Source of the DNA: an uncultured Sphingobacteriia bacterium
Lineage (GTDB): Bacteria; Bacteroidota; Bacteroidia; Chitinophagales; Chitinophagaceae
Length of the DNA stretch: 5,549 nt
Reading direction: 5' to 3'
Assembly (NCBI GenBank): GCA_945957225.1
Contig: CAMFKK010000191.1
Span: forward strand, 1-5,549
Within the stretch, counting starts at the first letter, position 1. Every line of letters begins with the position of its first letter. The notes beneath the pieces were generated by a model, which was given only the letters and a program-made list of their open reading frames with translations, did not search any database and had not been told where the DNA came from. The position numbers and the translations under genes were made by a program. Positions 1-5,250 of this stretch are shown piece after piece.

Positions 1-378
1 CATGTGCAACAAACCTATGTTACTGATGAGAATTACAACGCTTATTTGATTTCAGGATTTTTCTCAGCAGCATGTATTGGCGCTTGTTTGCTTTTATTTC
101 AATACAGTACCCAAAGGTTACAATTTGCCTGGAAGCATTTGATAGCAGGGGTTTTGATAGGGATTCCCAATTATTTTTCAATCTGGTGTCTGGTCCGGTT
201 TCTTAAAAACAGTCCTTGGCAAAGTAGTGCCAGCTTTCCTGTGAACAATATGGGTATTGTCTTATTTAGTTCTGTTGTAGCTTGGCTGCTATTTAAAGAG
301 CGTTTGAGTAAGATCAATTGGTTGGGTGTAGCATTGTCACTACTAGCCATTTATCTCATAGCATTCGGGAACAAATAA
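1..378 (+). CDS. DMT/EamA-type membrane transporter, C-terminal fragment
   Basis: This is the 3' end of a gene that begins before the window; the frame is open from base 1 and stops at TAA 376-378. The visible 125 codons are strongly hydrophobic and show about four membrane segments (counting from the Val codon at 4, roughly residues 14-32, 44-66, 80-98 and 105-121). A short basic and acidic loop (FKERLSK) lies before the last helix, followed by WLGVALSLLAIYLIAF. The pattern of a helix, then 'KER(L)', then a final helix starting W-x-G is typical of the last two helices of EamA/DMT-superfamily permeases. Such proteins usually have ten helices, so about half is missing. They export or import small metabolites; the substrate cannot be told from this piece. 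The stop lies 5 bp before the YigZ-family gene, so the two are probably co-transcribed. The family call is fairly safe but not certain, because only one half is visible. Confidence 0.7.
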   Translation, partial: HVQQTYVTDENYNAYLISGFFSAACIGACLLLFQYSTQRLQFAWKHLIAGVLIGIPNYFSIWCLVRFLKNSPWQSSASFPVNNMGIVLFSSVVAWLLFKERLSKINWLGVALSLLAIYLIAFGNK

Positions 379-383
379 TAAAG

Positions 384-986
384 ATGGCAGACGTTTATCA
401 AACAATAGAAAAAACTGCATTTGCCGAGTTTAAAGACCGGGGAAGTAAGTTTATTGCCTATGCCTATCCCATTCAAAATGTGGATGATTTTAAAACCTGT
501 TTACAATTATTAAAGAAAGAACACCCCAAAGCGGTGCACCATTGTTTTGCGTATAGATTGGGATTAGATGGAAATAATTTTAGGGTGAGCGATGATGGAG
601 AACCCAGTGGTTCTGCGGGTAGACCCATACTTGGACAAATTGATAGTAAGCAATTGACTAATACCGCAGTAATTGTGGTGCGATATTTTGGGGGAACTCT
701 TTTGGGTGTGCCTGGATTGATCAATGCCTATAAAACTGCCACGGTAATGGCTTTGCAATTGGTTCCCATTGTAGAGAAATCCATTGAGATTAATTATGAA
801 TTACAGTGTAATTACACCCACTTAAATGAAGTGATGACCATTTGCAAACAATTTGGTTGTACGGTGCTAGGTCAGGAACAACAATTGTTTTGTTTGTTAC
901 GAGTAGGTATTCCTAAAGCCAGGTTGGATGAAGTATTGTTTAAACTCAATGACATGCACCATGTAGACATAAAGCATTTACCTTAA
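384..986 (+). CDS. yigZ: YigZ/IMPACT-family protein (UPF0029 + DUF1949)
   Basis: The protein has 200 residues, close to the usual 200-210 of bacterial YigZ proteins. The UPF0029/IMPACT N-terminal domain spans about residues 15-120. It carries the family hallmarks DRGSKFIA (18-25), HHCFAYR (52-58), DDGEPSGSAGRPIL (70-83) and VVRYFGGTLLGVPGL (98-112). A DUF1949-like ferredoxin-fold C-terminal domain follows at about 138-194. Eukaryotic IMPACT binds GCN1 and modulates GCN2 signalling. The bacterial proteins are poorly understood and are thought to bind nucleic acid or ribosome-related partners. I chose ATG 384 because the family starts with a short N-terminus before the first strand; an upstream GTG at 318 would add 22 residues that lie wholly inside the preceding gene. 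No clear Shine-Dalgarno is present. It probably shares a transcript with the upstream transporter. Its stop is interlocked with that of the convergent DUF218 gene. Confidence 0.93.
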   Translation: MADVYQTIEKTAFAEFKDRGSKFIAYAYPIQNVDDFKTCLQLLKKEHPKAVHHCFAYRLGLDGNNFRVSDDGEPSGSAGRPILGQIDSKQLTNTAVIVVRYFGGTLLGVPGLINAYKTATVMALQLVPIVEKSIEINYELQCNYTHLNEVMTICKQFGCTVLGQEQQLFCLLRVGIPKARLDEVLFKLNDMHHVDIKHLP

Positions 987-1009
987 GCCTTTCCTACCAA
1001 TTGGTAAAT
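976..1009. repeat. Short inverted repeats at the convergent gene junction
   Basis: ATTTACC (976-982) is the exact reverse complement of GGTAAAT (1003-1009), and the two flank the interlocked stop codons. Inside, TACCAATTGGTA (995-1006) is a perfect 12-bp palindrome that would compete with it. Neither is followed by a T tract, so a bidirectional terminator is possible but not shown. Confidence 0.25.
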
Positions 1010-1735
1010 AAATGTTCCTACAATTTCTTTGATGGTGTATTTCCAGTTTTCTAATAAATCTATTTTGGGGACCCACCATTCGTAAAATGACTTCTCTTCA
1101 TCAAATTCAAAATAATTGCAAGGATAGGGTTGAATGAGCAGTCCTGCTCTTTGGAATAAGCGAATTGACCTTGGCATATGTACAGCAGATGTAATCAAGA
1201 CATGAGGACCTTTTAATGCTAGGCTATCTAGTATTCTTTTACTAAACACCGCATTTTCATAGGTATTTCTTGAATTAGATTCTAAAATGATATCTGCCAC
1301 ATTGATACCATTTTTAATCATTTCTTCTGAAAGAAATTTTGTTTCTGGTGGTTGGTTGTTGAAAGTGCCATTTCCACCACTAATCAATATTTTTTTGATG
1401 ATACCTTGATGATATAATTGAACAGTCTCAATAAATCGGTCAGAGGACTCAGTAAAGAATCCTTTCTGGTGCTTGTCATATCCAGATAGTCCGCCTAATA
1501 AAATCCCCACCTGAAATTGCTGATGCTTTGTTAACTCAACAGGTTTTGACTGATACCACAAAACAAAATTGTGATAGATAAAAGGATTGCTGAATAGTAA
1601 TGCAATGCTTATAAAAGCAATTTTTATTCTCCTCTTACTGCTTGGCTTTTTGCTTATAAAATACCAAGCCAATAATAACATTAGCCAAACAAAAGGTGCT
1701 AGAAACAAAAAGAAGACCTTGGATAACAAAAACAT
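983..1735 (-). CDS. Membrane-anchored DUF218 protein (YdcF/ElyC/SanA-like)
   Basis: The protein has 250 residues. The N-terminus has two hydrophobic segments (about residues 5-27 and 38-54) separated by a basic loop KKPSSKRR, so it is probably anchored in the inner membrane with the globular part outside. The DUF218 domain runs from about 75 to 230. It shows GILLGG (77-82), a DRF motif (99-101), ISGGNG (118-123), the hallmark ESNSRNTYENA (152-162) and LITSAVHMPRS (180-190). Relatives in E. coli are ElyC, which affects peptidoglycan precursor and envelope integrity, SanA, linked to vancomycin exclusion, and YdcF, reported to bind S-adenosylmethionine. Two helices before the domain fit ElyC-like architecture best. 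It is last in a three-gene minus-strand run; only 4 bp separate its ATG from the stop of the 3-hydroxybutyryl-CoA dehydrogenase gene. The exact reaction is unknown for the family. Confidence 0.88.
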   Translation of the reverse strand: MFLLSKVFFLFLAPFVWLMLLLAWYFISKKPSSKRRIKIAFISIALLFSNPFIYHNFVLWYQSKPVELTKHQQFQVGILLGGLSGYDKHQKGFFTESSDRFIETVQLYHQGIIKKILISGGNGTFNNQPPETKFLSEEMIKNGINVADIILESNSRNTYENAVFSKRILDSLALKGPHVLITSAVHMPRSIRLFQRAGLLIQPYPCNYFEFDEEKSFYEWWVPKIDLLENWKYTIKEIVGTFIYQLVGKA

Positions 1736-1739
1736 ATAA

Positions 1740-2633
1740 TTATTTAAATCTTGGGCTAACTTTCAAGTCTTTACTTCCTGCTATATGTTGGTAAAATCCT
1801 TCTCCGCTTTTTACACCCAGTTTACCTGCTGCAACCATATTGACTAAAAGAGGACAGGGCGCATATTTGGGGTTTCCATAGCCATGGTAGAGGGTGTTTA
1901 AAATACTCAAGCATACATCAAGTCCAATAAAATCTGCTAGCTGCAAAGGTCCCATGGGGTGGGCCATTCCTAATTTCATGATGGTGTCAATGGATTCCAC
2001 CCCTGCAATACCCTCATACAAAGAATAAATGGCTTCATTGATCATGGGCATCAAAATCTTATTGGCAATAAAACCAGGAAAATCATTGACCACACAGGGA
2101 ACCTTACCCAAGTTTTTGCTCAAGGCAACAATTTGTTCTGTTACTGCTGCATCTGTTGCATAGCCATTGATGATTTCTACCAATTTCATGACAGGAACAG
2201 GGTTCATAAAGTGCATACCAATCACCAATTGAGGGCGTTGGGTTGCAGCTGCTATTTTAGTAATAGAGATGGAAGAGGTATTACTAGCTAAAATGCAGTC
2301 TTTGGGTGCAAATGCATCTAATTGTTGAAAGATTTTCAATTTCAATGCTTCATTCTCAGTGGCAGCTTCTACTACCAAACTAGCATTGGCTACGCCGGCT
2401 TCAACTGAGTCGTGCATACTCAGATTAGCAAGGGTTGCCGTTTTATCGGCCTCCGAAATGCTGCCTTTAGCTATTTGCCTGTCTAAATTTTTGGTAATTG
2501 TCTGTAAGGCTTTTTCTAATTGAGCTTTATTTACGTCTACCAAGGATACTTTAAATCCCTGTTGGGCAAAAACGTGTGCTATACCATTACCCATGGTTCC
2601 AGCGCCTATTACGCTAATCTCTTGTTGCTCCAT
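1740..2633 (-). CDS. hbd: 3-hydroxybutyryl-CoA dehydrogenase
   Basis: This is an NAD(P)-dependent (S)-3-hydroxyacyl-CoA dehydrogenase of 297 residues, close to the usual 280-295. It interconverts 3-hydroxybutyryl-CoA and acetoacetyl-CoA in the cytoplasm, in beta-oxidation or in butyrate-type synthesis. The Rossmann fold starts at once with the glycine motif GAGTMGNG (10-17) and the acidic D33 at the end of strand 2. The catalytic and substrate-binding set is intact, judged by spacing relative to the human mitochondrial enzyme: S120 in SNTSS, H141 in GMHFMNP, E153 in KLVEII and N191 in GFIANK. The C-terminal helical dimerisation domain (about 184-285) contains DFPGFIANK and GMAHPMGPLQLADFIGLD and ends in SGEGFY. 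No thiolase or enoyl-CoA hydratase gene is adjacent, so the metabolic direction cannot be inferred. The PaaH/MmgB paralogues of this family cannot be told apart from sequence alone. It sits second in the minus-strand run, 29 bp after the secreted-protein gene. Confidence 0.95.
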   Translation of the reverse strand: MEQQEISVIGAGTMGNGIAHVFAQQGFKVSLVDVNKAQLEKALQTITKNLDRQIAKGSISEADKTATLANLSMHDSVEAGVANASLVVEAATENEALKLKIFQQLDAFAPKDCILASNTSSISITKIAAATQRPQLVIGMHFMNPVPVMKLVEIINGYATDAAVTEQIVALSKNLGKVPCVVNDFPGFIANKILMPMINEAIYSLYEGIAGVESIDTIMKLGMAHPMGPLQLADFIGLDVCLSILNTLYHGYGNPKYAPCPLLVNMVAAGKLGVKSGEGFYQHIAGSKDLKVSPRFK

Positions 2634-2662
2634 AAAATTGATTGTATTGGGCTAAGTTAAAC

Positions 2663-3319
2663 CTATTTCTTACTCTTGAAATCGCCCCTTTTCCAGGCCT
2701 TAATAAAGTCTGCCCAAGCGGCAGGATTTAAGATATTCATAGGTGGCACTTGTCCGTTATAATAGTATTTATTGGCCTGTTGGCGCATTTGGAAGTTGAT
2801 GGCTTCTCTACCATCGGCCGGCAGGCTAGATAGCAAAACCCTTCTTTGTGACTCGTCAACATTTTTTCTGGCTATCTCATAGAGATCATCAGGAACCCTA
2901 TTGTTTACAAAATCTCTTTCAAACTGTTCCCTGGTAGGTCTAGGTTTCAAAATGGTGGCAGGTAAATACACAGTATCTGTTACCAATAATTGAATCCAGG
3001 TATATTGGTTGCCATTTAAATTTTTTGGAATGCTGATGGTATAATTTTTAAAACCAATACAGGAAAAAGTGATTCTATCTCCTTTTAATACCGCAATTGA
3101 GAATACCCCATCAGGACTAGTAATGGTACCCCTTCCTTTGCCTTCCACAATAATACTAGCTGATCCAATACCCCTAAGGCTGTCTGCGGTCATGACCACC
3201 CCATTAAATTGAACCACGGAGTCCCTATAAGGATTCCCTTCCGTAGTTTCCTGTGCCTGAACTTCTGTAACAAGCAGGGTAAGCAGCAATAAGGTGAAAA
3301 AGGGTAGCAGTTTCTTCAT
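2663..3319 (-). CDS. Secreted CarboxypepD_reg-like domain protein, function unknown
   Basis: The protein has 218 residues. The N-terminus is a clear Sec signal peptide: MKK, a leucine-rich core (4-17), and a likely signal peptidase I site after V-Q-A at residue 22. A CarboxypepD_reg-like beta-sandwich domain follows at about 36-125. It has the usual order: GVVMTADSLRGIGSASIIVEG (40-60), then GRGTITSPDGVFSI (62-75), then a hydrophobic strand ending in FSCIGFKNY (85-93). In SusC-like receptors this domain leads into a plug and barrel, but here there is none, so this is not a TonB-dependent receptor. The C-terminal half (about 126-218) is polar and charged, with PTREQFERDFVNNRVPDDLYEIARKN at its start and a lysine-rich end; I recognise no family in it. 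It probably acts in the periplasm or at the envelope. It is the first gene of a minus-strand run, and the only promoter candidate for that run lies just upstream of it. Stop codon is TAG. No catalytic motif is visible. Confidence 0.82.
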   Translation of the reverse strand: MKKLLPFFTLLLLTLLVTEVQAQETTEGNPYRDSVVQFNGVVMTADSLRGIGSASIIVEGKGRGTITSPDGVFSIAVLKGDRITFSCIGFKNYTISIPKNLNGNQYTWIQLLVTDTVYLPATILKPRPTREQFERDFVNNRVPDDLYEIARKNVDESQRRVLLSSLPADGREAINFQMRQQANKYYYNGQVPPMNILNPAAWADFIKAWKRGDFKSKK

Positions 3320-3324
3320 CGTGT

Positions 3325-3332
3325 CAAAAATA
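3325..3332 (-). promoter_or_regulatory. Candidate -7 element of the minus-strand operon
   Basis: On the minus strand, bases 3332 to 3325 read TATTTTTG, an exact match to TAnnTTTG. It ends only 5 bp before the ATG of the secreted-protein gene (3319), which would give an almost leaderless mRNA. I find no TTTG at the expected distance for a -33 element, so this could be chance in an AT-rich stretch. It is the best candidate for the three-gene run. Confidence 0.35.
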
Positions 3333-3364
3333 CAAAGCGTTTTTTACTATTGGGGAAACGTTTG
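3333..3364. repeat. Imperfect inverted repeat in the divergent intergenic region
   Basis: CAAAGCGTTT (3333-3342) and AAACGTTTG (3356-3364) are complementary over nine base pairs when G3337 is bulged out, with a 13-bp spacer. The right arm itself contains the 8-bp palindrome AAACGTTT (3356-3363). The repeat lies directly upstream of the minus-strand -7 candidate, a place where an operator could act. It could also be chance. No regulator gene is adjacent. Confidence 0.3.
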
Positions 3365-3385
3365 GTCTTTATTTAAACAAAAGGA

Positions 3386-3421
3386 TTTGCAACAAAGTAA
3401 GGCCGCCATCTGTTAACTTTG
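3386..3421 (+). promoter_or_regulatory. Candidate Bacteroidota-type promoter of mrp
   Basis: TAACTTTG at 3414-3421 matches the Bacteroidota -7 consensus TAnnTTTG exactly. A TTTG at 3386-3389 could be the -33 element; the spacer is 24 bp, slightly longer than the usual range of about 17-23. Transcription would begin near 3424-3428, leaving a leader of about 30 nt that has no Shine-Dalgarno. The position in a divergent intergenic region just before a gene supports the call. Confidence 0.6.
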
Positions 3422-3455
3422 CGCCTAAATTCCTTTTTTAACAAAAACTTTCGTG

Positions 3456-4550
3456 ATGACAGAAGCAGCCATTTTACAGGCATTGAGTAATGTGCAGGAG
3501 CCCGATTTGGGCAAGGATCTGGTTACTTTGAATATGATTAAGGATATTGCCATTGATGGAAATAAAGTAAGTTTCACCATTATTTTGACCACTCCGGCCT
3601 GTCCTATGAAGGATATGATGCGTACCGCAAGTGAAAACGCCATCAAAATCTTGGTGAACAAAGAAGCCCAAATAACCGTGAATTTTACTTCTAATACCTC
3701 CAGCATTCGCAAGGATAATAAAGAAGTATTGGGTGCTGTAAAGAACATTATAGCCGTTGTAAGTGGAAAAGGCGGGGTAGGCAAAAGTACCGTTTCTGCT
3801 AATTTGGCTTTGGCCTTGGCAGAAGGTGGTGCCACTGTCGGTTTAATGGACGCGGATATTTATGGACCAAGTGTACCCATTATGTTTGGTGTAAGGGGTG
3901 AGCGCCCTTTGATGAAGGAAAAAGACGGAAAGGGTATGATTATACCTCTAAATAAACATGGGATCAGCCTCATGAGTATTGGTTTATTGGTGGATGAAAA
4001 GAACGCTGTTGTTTGGCGCGGTCCCATGGCAAGCTCAGCAATTCGCCAATTTGTAACCGATGTTGACTGGGGAGAATTGGATTATTTGGTCATTGATATG
4101 CCTCCTGGAACTGGTGATATTCATTTGACTTTAATGCAAACCGTTCCCGTTACAGGCGTTGTCATTGTGACTACCCCGCAGAACGTGGCGTTGGCCGATG
4201 CCAAAAAAGGCATAGCCATGTTTGGACAGGCACAGATTAATGTACCCATTATTGGTCTTGTAGAGAATATGGCATATTTCACTCCTGCAGAATTGCCTGA
4301 TAATAAATATTACTTATTTGGAAAAGAGGGTGGAAAGCGTTTGGCCGAAGAATACGATTTGGCATTTCTTGGACAGATTCCTTTGATTCAATCTATTAGA
4401 GAGGGTGGTGATGCTGGTGTACCTGCCATGGCCGGCGCAGAAGAATTGACCAAAAAAGCGTTCCGCAATTTTACAGCTGCGGCGGTAAGGAATATTGCCA
4501 TGCGTAATGCCAATATGCCCAAGACAGAATTGATAGCTGTTACAGAATAA
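3456..4550 (+). CDS. mrp: Mrp/ApbC/NBP35-family Fe-S carrier P-loop ATPase
   Basis: The protein has 364 residues, typical of the family. An N-terminal MIP18/FeS_assembly_P (DUF59) domain spans about 1-80, with TTPACPMKD (45-53). The ParA/MinD-type ATPase domain begins near 97 and contains the deviant Walker A GKGGVGKST (104-112), the switch DADIYGPS (132-139), the RGPMASSAIRQF segment (188-199) characteristic of Mrp proteins, and DMPPGTGD (214-221). ApbC/Mrp proteins bind and transfer Fe-S clusters to apoproteins in the cytoplasm, usually through a C-terminal CxxC in a homodimer. Here the matching place (about 272-288) reads AYFTPAELPDNKYY with no cysteine, and C49 is the only cysteine in the whole protein. 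I chose ATG 3456; a GTG lies directly before it (3453) and would add one Met. No Shine-Dalgarno is seen. It has its own promoter candidate and a strong terminator, so it is probably monocistronic. Confidence 0.95.
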   Translation: MTEAAILQALSNVQEPDLGKDLVTLNMIKDIAIDGNKVSFTIILTTPACPMKDMMRTASENAIKILVNKEAQITVNFTSNTSSIRKDNKEVLGAVKNIIAVVSGKGGVGKSTVSANLALALAEGGATVGLMDADIYGPSVPIMFGVRGERPLMKEKDGKGMIIPLNKHGISLMSIGLLVDEKNAVVWRGPMASSAIRQFVTDVDWGELDYLVIDMPPGTGDIHLTLMQTVPVTGVVIVTTPQNVALADAKKGIAMFGQAQINVPIIGLVENMAYFTPAELPDNKYYLFGKEGGKRLAEEYDLAFLGQIPLIQSIREGGDAGVPAMAGAEELTKKAFRNFTAAAVRNIAMRNANMPKTELIAVTE

Positions 4551-4563
4551 ATAACGCAGAATT

Positions 4564-4571
4564 TATTTTTG
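4564..4571 (+). promoter_or_regulatory. Possible -7 element for paiB, abutting the mrp terminator
   Basis: TATTTTTG at 4564-4571 matches the TAnnTTTG consensus exactly and lies 49 bp before the paiB start. No convincing -33 TTTG is found at the proper distance. A start near 4574-4578 would fall inside the left arm of the terminator. It is the only full match to the consensus between mrp and paiB, but a T-rich stretch makes chance likely. Confidence 0.25.
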
Positions 4572-4607
4572 AAGCTCCATTCAATAAAATGAATGGAGTT
4601 TTTTTTT
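4571..4607 (+). terminator. Rho-independent terminator of mrp
   Basis: A perfect 9-bp stem pairs CTCCATTCA (4575-4583) with TGAATGGAG (4590-4598) around a 6-nt A/T loop. It is followed at once by nine T residues (4599-4607). The A residues before the stem can pair with the T tract and lengthen it. The hairpin starts about 20 bp after the mrp stop, so it most likely ends the mrp transcript. There is no A tract long enough for efficient use on the opposite strand, where no gene converges. Confidence 0.9.
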
Positions 4608-4620
4608 CTAACTTGTGTCT

Positions 4621-5250
4621 ATGTACAATATACCTTATTTTAAAGCATCTGAAGATGCGGAAGTGATGGCTTTTATGAAAGCTCATCCCTTTGTAACCAT
4701 TTGTGGAATAGATAAGAACAATTTACCGGTTGCAACCCATGTGCCAGTTTTAATCATTGAAAGAGAAGGTAAATATTTCTTACAAGCCCATATTATGCGC
4801 AAACAGGATCATCACTTAGCGTTTGAAAATAATCCCAATGTATTGGTGATATTTCAAGGGGCTAATGCCTATATAAGTTCCAGCTGGTATGACCAAGACC
4901 AAAGAGGGAGTACCTGGAATTATCAAGCGGTACACGCAAAAGGGGAGCTAAGATTTTTAACTGATTTGGAATTATTTGAATTGCTTTCAAACCTAACTGC
5001 GCATTTTGAGAAAGACCCAGAATCGCCGTCACAGGTGAAAAATCAGACAAGTGATTATATGCAAACAAATATGAAAGCAATTGTAGCTATAGAAATTGAA
5101 ATTAAAGACTTGCAACATGTTTTTAAGATGAGTCAGAATAGAAATAAAAAAAGTTATCATAATATCATTGAAGAACTAGAAAAAGGAGATTTGGCCTCTA
5201 TTATTGTAGCACAGGAAATGAAAAAAAATCCACCCCAAATAACAGATTAA
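4621..5250 (+). CDS. paiB: PaiB-like FMN-binding protein
   Basis: The protein has 209 residues, near the 207 of Bacillus subtilis PaiB. It is an FMN-binding split-barrel protein. Family features seen in order are MYNIPYF (1-7), AHPFVTI (21-27), THVPVL (39-44), HIMRKQDHHLAF (57-68), GANAYISSSWY (80-90), STWNYQAVHAKG (97-108) and, near the C-terminus, FKMSQNRNKKSY before a GDL turn. In B. subtilis PaiB is described as a negative regulator of sporulation and protease genes, and databases therefore label the family a transcriptional regulator. I see no helix-turn-helix here, so a redox or flavin-binding role is equally possible. I chose ATG 4621 because family members start with a short MY-x-P-x-x-F; a GTG at 4615 would add two residues. 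The gene follows the mrp terminator directly, so it needs its own promoter or readthrough. Its stop overlaps the next start by one base (TAATG). Confidence 0.9.
   Translation: MYNIPYFKASEDAEVMAFMKAHPFVTICGIDKNNLPVATHVPVLIIEREGKYFLQAHIMRKQDHHLAFENNPNVLVIFQGANAYISSSWYDQDQRGSTWNYQAVHAKGELRFLTDLELFELLSNLTAHFEKDPESPSQVKNQTSDYMQTNMKAIVAIEIEIKDLQHVFKMSQNRNKKSYHNIIEELEKGDLASIIVAQEMKKNPPQITD

Noticed and set aside
318..383. Longer YigZ-family protein starting at GTG 318
   Set aside because: The extra 22 residues lie inside the transporter gene and do not match the family N-terminus; ATG 384 gives the usual length.
473..758. Two minus-strand open frames opposite the YigZ-family gene
   Set aside because: Both are antisense to the conserved DDGEPSG and RYFGG motifs, overlap each other, and resemble no protein family.
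2663..3319. SusC-like TonB-dependent receptor fragment
   Set aside because: The beta-sandwich domain is shared with SusC N-termini, but the gene is short and intact with its own stop, and there is no TonB box, plug or barrel after the domain.
3425..3835. 136-codon open frame on the minus strand opposite mrp
   Set aside because: It lies antisense to the DUF59 and Walker A regions of a well-supported gene, has no recognisable domain, and is explained by codon bias of the plus strand.
4571..4607. Transposon or repeat end
   Set aside because: The hairpin plus T tract right after mrp is fully explained by a rho-independent terminator; there are no flanking target duplications or transposase.
4862..5080. 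72-codon minus-strand open frame opposite paiB
   Set aside because: It is fully inside paiB, has no recognisable motif and no promoter, and looks like a shadow frame.
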